Assembly (NCBI RefSeq): GCF_001552075.1
Contig: NZ_BCQM01000001.1
Span: 124,001 to 188,000, forward strand
DNA from: Arthrobacter luteolus NBRC 107841
GTDB taxonomy: Bacteria > Actinomycetota > Actinomycetes > Actinomycetales > Micrococcaceae
Length of the DNA: 64,000 nt
Reading direction: 5' to 3'
Below, one piece after another: positions 34,275 to 44,143 of this stretch. Each line of letters begins with the position of its first letter. The first letter of the stretch is position 1. The notes beneath the pieces were generated by a model. That model saw nothing but the letters and a program-made list of their open reading frames with translations. It searched no databases and was not told the origin of the DNA. A program made the translations under genes and the position numbers.

Positions 34275-35687
34275 CTAGAGCAGCCCCGAGGGGTTAACGA
34301 GCTGGCCGTTGAGCATGGTCTCGAAGTGCAGGTGGCAGCCGGTCGAGTTACCGGTGGAACCCACATATCCGATCAGCTGGCCGGCATTGACCCACTGCCC
34401 CGCCGAGACGACCCGGCTGCTCATATGGTAGTAGTTCGTGGCCAGCGCGCTGGTTCCGATGACGCCGTGGTTCAGCACGATTCGGTTTCCGGTTCCGATC
34501 ATCTCGTTGCCGCCCATGTCCGAGCGCCACACCTCGCCGGCCGCGGCAGCGTAGATCGGTGTCCCGCAGGCTGCACCGAAGTCGATGCCGGAGTGCAGGT
34601 ATCCGCCGGTTCCGGAGAAATCGATGGTGCCCGCCGGCGTCGAACGCCAGCCAAACCCGGAGGTCACCGGCGCGCTGACCGGGTAACGGAGGCCGAATGC
34701 CGACGGGTTCGTGGGAACAACGGTCTGCGGCGGCGGGGCCGGCTGGTTGTTTTGTGCTGCCTGCTCGGCGGCAATCCGGTTGGCTTCGGCAATGCGTGCT
34801 TCTTCGGCCCGGCGGGCTTCCTCCAGCATGATGCGCTGGCGCTCTGCAATCTCAGCCTGGACGGCTGCCTGCTCCGACTGGATGGAGGACAGCTTCGCCT
34901 GGACAACCGGTTTCTGCGCTTCGAGCTCATTATTAAGGGCTTCGGCGCTGGCAATCAGCTCATCGACCTTGGCCTTCTCGGCAGCCGCTTCGTCGCGGGC
35001 ACTCTGCTCGGCCTTCAGTGCCTCTTCTGCCTGGGCCTTGAGCGTGGAGATTTCCTCCTCCACCGCCGTCAGCCGCGCTTCGGAGTTCACGTTGGTGGCC
35101 GCCTGCTGGGTGAGGCGCTCCACAGCGGCGTTCTGTCCACGCAGCGCCTGACCGGCCATCCCCATGGAGTCCGTCAGGCTGTCCGCACCGTCAGCCCCAA
35201 ACAGCAGTGTCAGGCTCGAGGGCACGCCGCCGCTCTTGTACGCCTGGCTGGCGATCTGTCCGATCACCTTCTGGGTCTCGTTGAGCGCCTTTTTGTCCTC
35301 GTCGATCTGGGCGGCGATGGTGTTCCGGGTTTCCTGTGCCAGGGCCACACGGTCAGTCAGCGCACCCACTTTCGCGGATGCGGACGTTACCCGCCCTTCG
35401 GCGTCGGCCAGGACCGTCTGGGCGGCAGGAAGCTCTTCGTTCTGGTAAATGTTCAGCTGCGCCACTGTCTTGGCAATGTCCGCACCGAGGTACTCGTACT
35501 GTTCCTGGACCCGCTGCTGCTCGGCGTCCAGGGCAGCCTTGCGGTCGCTGAGTTCATCAGCGTTGGCCGTGGAGTTGAACGCGAGAACCAGGGCAAGCGC
35601 CATGGCAGCAACGACGGCGGCACCCCGCTTGGCAGGGCGCGTCCAACGTGCGGCTTGGGGCTGCCGCGGAACCTGGCGGTCATTCAT
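34275..35687 (-). CDS. M23/LytM-family peptidoglycan hydrolase with coiled coil (RipC/EnvC-like)
   Basis: The 470-residue secreted protein has a signal sequence or N-terminal anchor (AAVVAAMALALVLAFNSTANA), a long coiled coil from about 45 to 320 that is rich in Ala, Glu and Lys, and a C-terminal LytM domain. Metal ligands appear in HSGIDF and HLHFE. The architecture matches EnvC/RipC-type hydrolases whose autoinhibition is released by FtsEX. The gene lies directly downstream of ftsX, which supports a functional pair in cell-wall splitting during division. Substrate cleavage is inferred from the family. Confidence 0.88.
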   Translation of the reverse strand: MNDRQVPRQPQAARWTRPAKRGAAVVAAMALALVLAFNSTANADELSDRKAALDAEQQRVQEQYEYLGADIAKTVAQLNIYQNEELPAAQTVLADAEGRVTSASAKVGALTDRVALAQETRNTIAAQIDEDKKALNETQKVIGQIASQAYKSGGVPSSLTLLFGADGADSLTDSMGMAGQALRGQNAAVERLTQQAATNVNSEARLTAVEEEISTLKAQAEEALKAEQSARDEAAAEKAKVDELIASAEALNNELEAQKPVVQAKLSSIQSEQAAVQAEIAERQRIMLEEARRAEEARIAEANRIAAEQAAQNNQPAPPPQTVVPTNPSAFGLRYPVSAPVTSGFGWRSTPAGTIDFSGTGGYLHSGIDFGAACGTPIYAAAAGEVWRSDMGGNEMIGTGNRIVLNHGVIGTSALATNYYHMSSRVVSAGQWVNAGQLIGYVGSTGNSTGCHLHFETMLNGQLVNPSGLL

Positions 35688-35739
35688 TGGCGAGACTTTC
35701 CATGGAACTTTTCAGCTTTCCTTTCCCAGTGCCCACACT

Positions 35740-36651
35740 CTAGACCTTGATGTACCGTCTGAGCGTCAGCAGCGAGGACACGCCCGCCAGCAACGCGCCA
35801 AGAATCAGCAATACCGGACTCAGTATGAGTACTTCCTGTGAAGATATGAAGGCGGTTGCGGGATACTGGCGTGCCAGCATTCCGATGAAGAAGTGCGCCA
35901 CGGCCCACAGCGTTCCGGAGGCCAGCACGGCCCCGATGAGTGCTGCGATGACACCTTCAAGCACAAAGGGCAGCTGGATCACCGCCTTGGAGGCGCCCAC
36001 CAGACGCATGATTCCGGTTTCCCGGCGGCGGCTGAAGGCGGAGAGCCGGATTGTCGTGGCGATGAGCAGGATGGCGCACACCAGCATCAGGACGGCGATC
36101 AGCAACGCAACGAGCGAGGCGATGTTCATAAAGGAGAAGACCTTTTCGAGCAGCTCCCGCTGGTCGCTGACGGACTCGACGCCGGGCATCGAAGAAAAGG
36201 CCTCGTTGATGACTTCATACTTTTCCGGATCCACCAGGGACACCCGGAAGGTCTCCGGCAGCTGGTCCGCGGTCACGCTGTCCACAATCGGGGAGTTGGC
36301 GAACTGTTCGCGGAAGTGGCCCAGCGCGGTCTGCTGGTCTTCGAACTGGACCGTGTCGATGTACTGCTCGAACTCCGGGGAATTCAGCTTGGTTTCGATC
36401 GCGTTGCGCTGCTGGTCGGTCACCGCGCCCGAGGCGCATGACGGGGACGTGTCATTGTCAACGCAGAGGAACACGGCCACCTGCACCCGGTCGTACCAGT
36501 AGCCCTTCATCTGGTTGATCTGCAGCTGCAGAAGGCCAGCCGCGCCGACGAAGGTCAGGGACACAAAGGTCACCAGGATGACGGAGACAACCATGGAGAG
36601 GTTGCGGCGGATCCCGGAACCGATCTCGCCCATCACGAAGGCCATCCTCAT
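35740..36651 (-). CDS. ftsX: Cell division protein FtsX
   Basis: The 303-residue permease-like protein has an N-terminal transmembrane segment ([21 protein letters not shown]), a large extracellular loop with two cysteines ([15 protein letters not shown]) and three C-terminal membrane segments (for example [21 protein letters not shown]). FtsX with FtsE regulates peptidoglycan hydrolases outside the membrane. Its start overlaps ftsE by four bases. The neighbouring LytM protein is a likely target. It sits about 50 bases upstream of the LytM gene. Confidence 0.93.
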   Translation of the reverse strand: MRMAFVMGEIGSGIRRNLSMVVSVILVTFVSLTFVGAAGLLQLQINQMKGYWYDRVQVAVFLCVDNDTSPSCASGAVTDQQRNAIETKLNSPEFEQYIDTVQFEDQQTALGHFREQFANSPIVDSVTADQLPETFRVSLVDPEKYEVINEAFSSMPGVESVSDQRELLEKVFSFMNIASLVALLIAVLMLVCAILLIATTIRLSAFSRRRETGIMRLVGASKAVIQLPFVLEGVIAALIGAVLASGTLWAVAHFFIGMLARQYPATAFISSQEVLILSPVLLILGALLAGVSSLLTLRRYIKV

Positions 36652-37472
36652 TCGGAGACCTCCGAACCGGCCAGGCCGTTGGGTTTCGCGGCGTCGACGG
36701 TCTCAGGAGGCGTTTCGGCGCCGGAGCTTCCGCCGTCGTCCGCCGGTGCAGCTGAGGTTCCGGCCGCCGGGACCACCGGCTGCATCGCCGTGGCCAGGTA
36801 GATCCCTTCACGTTCGTCACGGACCACTTTGCCGTTGCGCAGTTCGATGACCCGCTTGCGCATGGCGTTAACGATGTCGTGGTCGTGCGTGGCCATCACG
36901 ACGGTGGTTCCGTTCTGGTTAATCCGGTCCAGGACCTTCATGATGCCCAGGGACGTGGTGGGGTCCAGGTTTCCGGTCGGTTCATCTGCGAGCAGGATGC
37001 CGGGCTTGTTCACGATGGCGCGGGCAATGGCCACGCGCTGCTGCTCGCCGCCGGAGAGTTCATGCGGGAGCCGCTGGTCCTTGCCTTCCAGGCCAACGGT
37101 CTTCAGGACCTCCGGAACGGTTTCCCGGATGACGGCACGGCTGCGGCCAATTACCTGCATGGCGAAAGCCACGTTGGCGAAGACGGTCTTGTTGGGAAGC
37201 AGGCGGAAGTCCTGGAAAACGACGCCGATGCCGCGGCGGAGGCGGGGCACGCGCCAGCTCGGGATCTTGGCTACGTTGGAGCCGGCCACGTACACGGTGC
37301 CGCGGGTCGCGTGCTCTTCCTTGAGCACCAGGCGGATGAGGGTGGATTTCCCGGAACCGGAGGCTCCTACCAGGAAGACGAACTCACCGCGGTCGACGTC
37401 GAGGCTGACCGAGTTCAGGGCCGGCCGGGAATTGCGGTCATAGACCTTGGTGACGTTGTCGAAAGTGATCAT
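36648..37472 (-). CDS. ftsE: Cell division ATP-binding protein FtsE, with C-terminal extension
   Basis: The 274-residue ATPase has Walker [10 protein letters not shown], signature LSGGEQQR and Walker [10 protein letters not shown]. It pairs with FtsX to transduce division signals to peptidoglycan hydrolases. After the usual end it has about 45 extra residues rich in Pro, Ala, Gly and Glu ([18 protein letters not shown]), likely disordered. Most FtsE proteins are about 220-230 residues, so the tail is unusual, though extended actinobacterial FtsE are known. It is not followed by prfB here: two other genes lie between. Confidence 0.93.
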   Translation of the reverse strand: MITFDNVTKVYDRNSRPALNSVSLDVDRGEFVFLVGASGSGKSTLIRLVLKEEHATRGTVYVAGSNVAKIPSWRVPRLRRGIGVVFQDFRLLPNKTVFANVAFAMQVIGRSRAVIRETVPEVLKTVGLEGKDQRLPHELSGGEQQRVAIARAIVNKPGILLADEPTGNLDPTTSLGIMKVLDRINQNGTTVVMATHDHDIVNAMRKRVIELRNGKVVRDEREGIYLATAMQPVVPAAGTSAAPADDGGSSGAETPPETVDAAKPNGLAGSEVSE

Positions 37473-37631
37473 CGCTGTTTCATGCCCTCGCGTAACAACC
37501 GGAACGGCAAGGGCCTTGGGCTTGGGAGCAGGTAACCGGCCTTTCGACTATAGCCAGCGGAATGCCGCGGCGGGCAGAGCCTTTGCGGGTGTGTCGCCGG
37601 TCCTGCAGCCGGGCAGCGCGGACTCCGCAGC

Positions 37632-38408
37632 CTACCGGGCGCTCCAGCCGCCGTCCATTGTGTAGGAAGCGCCAGTGGCCATTCCGGCGTCGGGCCCCGC
37701 AAGCCAGGCCGCCAGGGAGGCAACTTCACCGGGTTCCACGAGCCGTTTCACCGCGGATTCCGTGAGCATAACGGCCGCGACGACGTCTTCCTCGGGAAGG
37801 GAGTGGAGCGCCGCCTGGTCGGCGATCTGGGCTTCAACGAGCGCGGTTCGGACATAGGCCGGACTAATGCAGTTAGAGGTGACGCCGTGCGGCCCGCCCT
37901 CCAGGGCGGCTACCTTAGACAGTCCTTCCAGTGCATGCTTGGCGCTGACATAGGCACTCTTGAACTCGGAGGCCCGCAGCCCGTGAACGCTGGAGATGTT
38001 GATGATCCGGCCGAACCCGCGCTCGTACATGCCCGGCAGGACGGCACGGATCAGCAGGAACGGAGACTCGACCATCAGCCGGTGAATGAGCCGGAAGGCC
38101 TCCGGGTCGAACTCATGGAGGGGGCTGATCCGCTGGATACCGGCATTGTTGATCAGGATATCGGCGTCGAGGGACACCGATTCCAGGGCAGCCGTATCGC
38201 TGAGGTCGGCTACCCAGGCGGTGCCGCCGGCCAGGGCTGCCACCCGCTCCGCCGCTTCCGCATTCACATCGGCGACCGTGACCTTGGCTCCGAGTCCGGC
38301 GAACTTCAGGGCACAGGCTTCCCCGATGCCGCTGCCTCCCCCGGTGACGATGACCGACCTGCCGTCCAGGGTTCCGGAGCCGTTCCCGGCCCGCTCCGTC
38401 GTCGTCAT
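37632..38408 (-). CDS. Short-chain dehydrogenase, 3-hydroxybutyrate dehydrogenase-like
   Basis: The 258-residue protein is a classical SDR: the nucleotide motif VTGGGSGIG near residues 21-29, NNAGIQ, and the catalytic Ser plus YVSAK. Features such as VESPFLLIRAVLPGMYERGFGRIINISSVHGLRAS are common in 3-hydroxybutyrate dehydrogenases. It stands alone with no ketone-body metabolic neighbours visible. It lies between ftsE and prfB, where the conserved neighbourhood usually has none. Substrate is likely but not proven. Confidence 0.8.
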   Translation of the reverse strand: MTTTERAGNGSGTLDGRSVIVTGGGSGIGEACALKFAGLGAKVTVADVNAEAAERVAALAGGTAWVADLSDTAALESVSLDADILINNAGIQRISPLHEFDPEAFRLIHRLMVESPFLLIRAVLPGMYERGFGRIINISSVHGLRASEFKSAYVSAKHALEGLSKVAALEGGPHGVTSNCISPAYVRTALVEAQIADQAALHSLPEEDVVAAVMLTESAVKRLVEPGEVASLAAWLAGPDAGMATGASYTMDGGWSAR

Positions 38409-38625
38409 GCGCCAGCTCCCTTGCCGGGTCGGGGTCGTGTCCTCGCAGGTGGACTGCCTGCTCCGCCGAACCTATGGCACCGGCAGCAGGGGCGTCAACG
38501 TGCAGCGGAGCAGCACCGGCCAGCGGCAGGGCCGCCCGCACCCGCTGAGGCCAGGGGCCGCGTTGGTCTTCCCTGCGCATTTCATGGGCCAGTGACCCCG
38601 CCTGATTCGCATATACTTTCGCTTC

Positions 38626-40776
38626 GTGCCACCCCTCACACTGTCCGCGCCGCCGCTGCCTTCGGCACATCCGGCCTCGGCATCGCACCCGGCCCCGGCA
38701 GCGGGCAAAGTTCGTCTCCACGCAGGACATCGGCGGGACATCCAGGGCCTCAGGGCCATGGCCGTGGCCCTGGTGGTCTGGTACCACATCTGGCCGCAGT
38801 CCCTCCCGGGCGGTTTCGTGGGCGTGGACGTTTTCTTCGTCATCTCCGGGTACCTGATCATTGGATCCCTGGCCCGGGAAATCACCTCGACCGGCAGACT
38901 GGCTCTTGCCAGGTTCTACAGCCGGCGCATCAAACGGCTCCTGCCGGCAGCAGCCACGGTGCTGCTGGCAACCCTGGCTGCCACTGTCCTGCTCTTCCCG
39001 GAGGGACGCTGGCAGTCCATCGCCCGTGACGCGGCTGCCGCCGGTTTGAACGTCCAGAACTGGAACCAGGCTTTCTCGGCGTCCAGCTACGAAGGCGCCA
39101 CGGCATCAGTGTCGCCCCTGCAGCACTACTGGTCCCTGGCCGTTGAGGAACAGTTCTACCTCGTCATTCCGCTGGTGATGCTCTTCTGTGCCGGTATCGT
39201 CCGGAAGACCGGCGGAGGGCGCGCCCTCCGGCACACGTTGATCGTTGCACTGGGTGTCCTGACCGTGGCATCGCTGCTCCATTCGGTCCAGTTTTCCGCC
39301 GCAGCCCCCGACCTTGCCTATTTCTTTACCACCACGAGGATCTGGGAACTGAGTCTGGGCGGGCTTCTGGCGGTAACGGTCCCGCAGCTGCGTTTCGGCA
39401 CCATCCCCAGGGCCATCCTTGGGTGGGCGGGACTCGGCATGGTGCTGGCTGCGGCAGTGACGTTCTCCACCGCCATGGCTTTCCCGGGGTGGGCCGCGCT
39501 CCTGCCGGTGGCAGGCACTCTGGCCCTGCTGGCTTCGGGCAGTTCCCAGGGCCCTCGGGGATACGCAGGCCCTGCGCGCTGGTACTCGCTGCGTCCGGTG
39601 ACCTACGTCGGGGATATCTCCTACTCCCTTTACCTCTGGCACTGGCCAGTCATCGTTTTTTCGGTTTACCTGCTGGGCACCTCTCCGGACTGGCTGTACG
39701 GCAGCGCACTCATCGCCGGCAGCGTTGCCCTGGCAGCGCTTTCAACACGTTTTGTGGAGCGGCCTTTCCGCGTCCTTGATCCGGCCCGCTTCCGGAGGCG
39801 GATCCGAAACCGTGCCAGGGGGCGGCGGCGCGCAGCAACGCCGGAGTACCGTTCCGTGTTTGTTCTGGGGGCGCTTCTCACCGTGGTTCCCCTGGCCCTT
39901 GCCGCGGTGCCGTACCTGATCGTAGAGGAGAAGGTCCAGGCGCTGAATGCTGAGCTGGATCTGTCCTCCTACCCGGGGGCCATGGCAAATTACGGCTCAC
40001 CGGTTCCGCCCCCGAACATGCCGGTGAGGCCCGATCCGGCCGTCGCCGGCGCCGATCAGCCCCACGTCCCCGACGAATGCCGCACCGGATACAACCCGGC
40101 GGAGGTCGACTATCAGGACTGCGTTTTTGGCGATACGGCCAGCAGCCGGAGCATCGTTCTCGTGGGAGACTCCCACGCAGCCCAGTACATGGATTCGCTC
40201 GGCATCCTGGCACGCGAGAGCGGTCACCGGCTGTATGTCCTCGCCCGCAACGGCTGCCCCTTCAGCACCCACCCGCTCGCCTCGGACACCTTCACGTACA
40301 CCAATTGCTCCGGTCAAAACGAGCAGACGATCCAAGACATCCTGGCGATCAAGCCAGCCTTGGTGGTTACCGCCGCCCTGAGCCCCGCCGGATACGAGGA
40401 GGCGCTGGGCTGGCGCTGGAAAGATGACGCCGACGCCGTCGGCGGTTTTGTGGGCGCGTTGGCACCTCTGAACGATGCCGGAATCCCGGTAGCCGTTATC
40501 AGCGACCTGCCTTATCCGCCGTTCAACGTGCCGGAATGCGTTGCCAAGGGGCGGGAAGACTCATGTGCCTTCGACCGGCCGCAGACCACCAGCCCGCTTG
40601 CCGATGCAGCGGATGCCATCGACGGTGCCACCGTCGTAGATCTGAAGGATTACCTTTGCCCGGACGGTGTCTGCCAAGGCGTCATTGGCAACGTGCTGGT
40701 CTACCGGGACAACCACATCACCGGCACCTTCGCCAAAACGCTCGCCCTTCCCCTGCAGGATTCCTTGGGACTGTAG
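38626..40776 (+). CDS. Acyltransferase-3/SGNH two-domain membrane protein (OatA-like)
   Basis: The 716-residue protein has an N-terminal acyltransferase-3 membrane domain beginning with RDIQGLRAMAVALVVWYH and the FFVISGYLI motif, followed by about ten membrane segments. The C-terminal third is a soluble SGNH domain with VLVGDSHAAQY (Ser516) and DNH near the end. This matches OatA-like O-acetyltransferases that modify peptidoglycan or other glycans. The GTG start at 38626 gives a Pro-rich N-tail, and an internal start cannot be excluded. It would act at the membrane outer face. It faces the opposite strand from its neighbours. Confidence 0.88.
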   Translation: MPPLTLSAPPLPSAHPASASHPAPAAGKVRLHAGHRRDIQGLRAMAVALVVWYHIWPQSLPGGFVGVDVFFVISGYLIIGSLAREITSTGRLALARFYSRRIKRLLPAAATVLLATLAATVLLFPEGRWQSIARDAAAAGLNVQNWNQAFSASSYEGATASVSPLQHYWSLAVEEQFYLVIPLVMLFCAGIVRKTGGGRALRHTLIVALGVLTVASLLHSVQFSAAAPDLAYFFTTTRIWELSLGGLLAVTVPQLRFGTIPRAILGWAGLGMVLAAAVTFSTAMAFPGWAALLPVAGTLALLASGSSQGPRGYAGPARWYSLRPVTYVGDISYSLYLWHWPVIVFSVYLLGTSPDWLYGSALIAGSVALAALSTRFVERPFRVLDPARFRRRIRNRARGRRRAATPEYRSVFVLGALLTVVPLALAAVPYLIVEEKVQALNAELDLSSYPGAMANYGSPVPPPNMPVRPDPAVAGADQPHVPDECRTGYNPAEVDYQDCVFGDTASSRSIVLVGDSHAAQYMDSLGILARESGHRLYVLARNGCPFSTHPLASDTFTYTNCSGQNEQTIQDILAIKPALVVTAALSPAGYEEALGWRWKDDADAVGGFVGALAPLNDAGIPVAVISDLPYPPFNVPECVAKGREDSCAFDRPQTTSPLADAADAIDGATVVDLKDYLCPDGVCQGVIGNVLVYRDNHITGTFAKTLALPLQDSLGL

Positions 40777-40787
40777 CCCGGCCGGAA

Positions 40788-40833
40788 CGATCAGTTCCGG
40801 GAGCGATCAGTTCCGGGACCGATCAGTTCCGGG
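40788..40833. repeat. Three tandem copies of a 16-bp unit at the prfB stop
   Basis: The unit CGATCAGTTCCGGG plus two variable bases occurs at 40788, 40804 and 40820. The third copy contains the prfB stop codon (TGA, minus strand) at 40823-40825. The extra copies lie in the short gap between the convergent acyltransferase and prfB genes and look like a local duplication of the prfB end. The first copy also pairs with CCGGAAC just before it. Confidence 0.8.
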
Positions 40834-41941
40834 CGGAGACGCTGCCGTTGGCGCGCCAGCGGATGCCGGCGTCGATGAAATCGTCGATCTCGCCGTCGAA
40901 CACCGCTGAGGTGTTGCCAACCTCGTGTTCGGTGCGCAGGTCCTTGACCATCTGGTAAGGGTTCAGCACATAGGAGCGCATCTGGTCGCCCCATGAGGCC
41001 TTCACATCGCCGGCGAACGCCTTCTTTTCGGCATCTTCCTGCTCCTTTTTCAGCAGCAGCAGCCGGGACTGAAGAACGCGCATGGCCGCAGCACGGTTCT
41101 GCAGCTGGGACTTCTCGTTCTGCATGGAGACCACGGTCCCGGTGGGGATGTGCGTCAGGCGAACAGCGGAGTCCGTGGTGTTCACCGACTGGCCGCCGGG
41201 GCCCGAGGAACGGAAAACATCCACACGGATCTCATTGTCCGGAATGTCGATGTGGTCCGTGGCTTCGATCAGCGGGATAACCTCGACGGCGGCGAAGGAC
41301 GTCTGGCGGCGTCCCTGGTTGTCGAACGGGCTGATCCGCACCAGGCGGTGGGTGCCGGCCTCAACCACCAGCGTGCCGAAGGCGTAAGGCGCTTTGACTT
41401 CGAAGGTCGCCGATTTGAGCCCGGCTTCTTCGGCGTAGGACGTGTCCAGGACCTGGGTCGGGTAGCCATGGCGTTCAGCCCAGCGCAGGTACATGCGCAG
41501 CAGCATTTCCGCGAAGTCCGCGGCATCCACACCGCCCGCGCCGGCCCGGATGGTGACAACGGCTTCACGCTCGTCGTACTCACCGGAGAGCAGGGTGACA
41601 ACCTCAAGGTCGGCCAGGGCCTTCCGCAGCGACGCCAGTTCAGTTCCGGCCTCGGCCTTGCTGTCAGCGTCGGACTCGTCCTGGGCGAGCTCCACCAGCA
41701 CTTCGAGGTCATCGATCCGGGCTTCAAGTTTCTGCAGCCGTTCAAGCGCGCTCTGGCGGTGCGAGAGCTTGGAGGTGATCTTCTGGGCGGCGTCGGGGTC
41801 GTCCCAAAGATTAGGCTCTCCGGCCATCTCGCTCAGTTCTTCGATGTCCTCTTTCATTGCTGCGACGTCGGAGACGTCCTCAATGGACGCGAAGGTCGAG
41901 CGGAGCGCGCGGATTTCTGCGGGAAAATCAATTTCAGCCAT
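40823..41941 (-). CDS. prfB: Peptide chain release factor 2
   Basis: The 372-residue protein has the GGQ loop in [14 protein letters not shown] and the stop-codon recognition motif region RISPFD. It releases peptides at UGA and UAA. It runs as one uninterrupted frame from [15 protein letters not shown], so the programmed +1 frameshift that regulates prfB in many bacteria is absent. It lies upstream of the SDR and ftsE on the same strand, separated by the opposite-strand acyltransferase. Confidence 0.95.
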   Translation of the reverse strand: MAEIDFPAEIRALRSTFASIEDVSDVAAMKEDIEELSEMAGEPNLWDDPDAAQKITSKLSHRQSALERLQKLEARIDDLEVLVELAQDESDADSKAEAGTELASLRKALADLEVVTLLSGEYDEREAVVTIRAGAGGVDAADFAEMLLRMYLRWAERHGYPTQVLDTSYAEEAGLKSATFEVKAPYAFGTLVVEAGTHRLVRISPFDNQGRRQTSFAAVEVIPLIEATDHIDIPDNEIRVDVFRSSGPGGQSVNTTDSAVRLTHIPTGTVVSMQNEKSQLQNRAAAMRVLQSRLLLLKKEQEDAEKKAFAGDVKASWGDQMRSYVLNPYQMVKDLRTEHEVGNTSAVFDGEIDDFIDAGIRWRANGSVSARN

Positions 41942-42145
41942 GGTGATTACAGACTACGCCATGGCCCGGTTCGGGGACCGGGTGCTGCGGTCCGACGCAC
42001 CCGGGAGAAACCGGGGAACGTCGGTGGCCGGGAGTAGATTGGTGCTGTCCCCAGGGATTTGGAGCACCCGCAGTTGAAGCCGCACCGCAGTTAGCGCAGC
42101 ACCGCAGCTAAGGGGCACCGCAGTGAAAGGAGCACCATCATTTCC

Positions 42146-42451
42146 ATGAACCGGCATCCAGAATCCGCTTCCCCGGTCCGTCATCCGGAGCCAGGCAGGA
42201 AATACAGCCGCGGCCAGCTGGAAGACCTGGCCGGCCAGGGTGATCCCTGGGCCTTGGTCAAGCTCGACGACTGGGATCAGTTCACAGCCGCTGATTACTC
42301 AGGTTCCCGCGGCGACCGCTGTCCTGACCCCTCCTGCGACCTCTACGGCGAGCGGGTGACCCTGTGCTTCGACGCCGAGGGGACGCTGCTCGAAATCGAC
42401 CATGGCGGATGGAGCCACTATCCTCCGCAGGAGCAGGCGAAGGCTTCTTAG
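42146..42451 (+). CDS. Small hypothetical protein
   Basis: The 101-residue protein has no recognised family. The first 20 residues are Pro- and Arg-rich, then LEDLAGQGDPWALVKLDDWDQFTAADY, a cysteine pair DPSCDL, and C again in LCFDAEGTLLEIDHGGWSHY. The ATG at 42146 follows an AAAGGAG at 13 bases, a little far. The acidic, aromatic-rich centre suggests a small soluble protein. It lies between prfB and the low-GC membrane gene. Confidence 0.5.
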   Translation: MNRHPESASPVRHPEPGRKYSRGQLEDLAGQGDPWALVKLDDWDQFTAADYSGSRGDRCPDPSCDLYGERVTLCFDAEGTLLEIDHGGWSHYPPQEQAKAS

Positions 42452-42702
42452 CCGCAGCCCTCTGCCGGCCCGCTGGCGCAGTCACGCTGCCGGCACCGGC
42501 AGATGTGTCCTTTCCGTTGTGCAGTTCAACAGAAAACGGTGAAAAGGTGTCGTGTCCAACGGCCATTGCCACGCCATGCGACCGGCAGATACCTCTGCGC
42601 GGATCTGGGACACCAAAATACCTAGCCTGAGCGTCTGTCCACCGATATAGTTTTGCATCGCAGGTACAGTTGAATTGCTAAAATGGGAGGCGGTTTTACC
42701 GA

Positions 42703-44037
42703 ATGACGTCCGGACCGCGCTCCAATCGGCCGCGTTGGGCGTCTTTTCTACTCGTCCCCTCCATTGCATTCGCGGGAGCCACATTGGCTTACTTCCGCAT
42801 TCCGGGCGTCGCCTCCAGAACAGTGTGGGCCGAAGACGGAACTCTATTTCTTCAGGAGTACATTGAACAGGGTCCCGGGCTGTTCAACCCCTACGCTGGA
42901 TACCTTCACTTCCTTCCGAGAGCTGTCGTCGCCTTTGTCACTCCGGTATTCGGCATAGAATCTTATGCATCTGCTATCACGATCTCGTGCTGCGTGATTA
43001 TTGGGCTGGTAGCGGCTCTTACGTTTTATTGCTCGTCCTTGGTAACGATGAACCCGGTCCTCCGGCTCTGCTGGGCCTCTATTCCGGTTCTATCCGCACC
43101 CGGAGCAATCGAGACCTTAGGAAATGTCGCTAATCTTCATTGGTACTTACTGTGGCTGGCGCCGTGGGTTCTGCTGAAAACACCCTCCACGCTATCGCAG
43201 GGAATCCTCTTAGGGTCAACGGCCCTTATTATCGGTTTAACTGAAATTCAATCAGCTCTTTTTCTGCCGTTAGTGTTTTTGCGGGCAGAGAACAGGGGGC
43301 TGTGGTGGGCCAAGACGGGACTAGCTACTGGAATCGCCGCCCAACTGTTCACCCTATGGATGTTTCCGCGCCCGGAAGGCGGAACGGGGGAACAAGGCGA
43401 TTTACTCTCGGTTGTATACGGTTATTTACTGAATACGAGTGCAGCCATCTTCTACGGTGACAGCCCCACCATCATCGACTTAATCCAACGATTCGGTTAC
43501 GCTCCTATCATCCTCACTGCGATACCATTTGCTCTGATCACCTATTTATTGTTGCGGTTGGGAGATCCGTTACAACGGTTTATGGGATGTATGTGGCTGA
43601 TCGCCTCGGCTGTAATCTGGGCGGCCGCAGTGGTGGTAAATCCTGCCCCATACTTTCACTACTCCCAGTTCACCTCGACAACTGACTGGGCGGATTTTCT
43701 GCTGAGCAGATACAGTGCAGTTCCTTCAATGTTCCTCATCGCTTTACTGCCACTGCTGGCCTCCAGCACACCGGAGAGAGAAACAATCCCTACTCGTCTC
43801 GCGGCGCAGGTGGGCACTCCTCAATTCCGTGGAGGCATTGTGGGAGCCTTCATCATCCTGCAGACCGTGTATTTTTTCCCGGTCACCGATTTACGAAGTT
43901 TCGGCCCAGAATGGGCTCCGCAGGTGCGGGTTGCGGAAGAGGCCTGCCGCATCGACCCGTCCTTGCAAAGCGTTGACATTAAGCAGGCGCCGGGGTCCTG
44001 GGTCACAGAAATTCCCTGCACGGAGCTGCGTCCCTAA
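42703..44037 (+). CDS. Large multi-spanning membrane protein, AT-richer than its neighbours
   Basis: The 444-residue protein has about ten hydrophobic segments and the early motif RTVWAEDGTLFLQEY, resembling families of actinobacterial membrane proteins related to glycosyltransferase or mannosyltransferase cores. I do not recognise it with certainty. The base composition is visibly less GC-rich than the flanks and codon use is less biased, suggesting recent acquisition. It follows AT-rich intergenic sequence with TATAGT at 42646 and a GGGAGG ribosome site. Function unknown, possibly lipid-linked sugar transfer. Confidence 0.6.
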   Translation: MTSGPRSNRPRWASFLLVPSIAFAGATLAYFRIPGVASRTVWAEDGTLFLQEYIEQGPGLFNPYAGYLHFLPRAVVAFVTPVFGIESYASAITISCCVIIGLVAALTFYCSSLVTMNPVLRLCWASIPVLSAPGAIETLGNVANLHWYLLWLAPWVLLKTPSTLSQGILLGSTALIIGLTEIQSALFLPLVFLRAENRGLWWAKTGLATGIAAQLFTLWMFPRPEGGTGEQGDLLSVVYGYLLNTSAAIFYGDSPTIIDLIQRFGYAPIILTAIPFALITYLLLRLGDPLQRFMGCMWLIASAVIWAAAVVVNPAPYFHYSQFTSTTDWADFLLSRYSAVPSMFLIALLPLLASSTPERETIPTRLAAQVGTPQFRGGIVGAFIILQTVYFFPVTDLRSFGPEWAPQVRVAEEACRIDPSLQSVDIKQAPGSWVTEIPCTELRP

Positions 44038-44143
44038 ACTCATCCGCTGCGAGACCCACATTCTGTCCGCTCGCTTTGGACCAGATTCCTGTCTTTCCGG
44101 GCCAACGCAGGCTTACATCCTGCTGCCCTGCCGACTAATAGGC

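Noticed and set aside
34242-35750. A 502-codon open frame antisense to the LytM gene
   Set aside because: It mirrors the coding strand of a real gene with clear motifs. Its residues are low in pattern and have no domain. It is an effect of high GC content.
41870-41941. Programmed +1 frameshift in prfB
   Set aside because: The frame is continuous and no internal TGA after a CTT-like slippery site is seen near codon 25.
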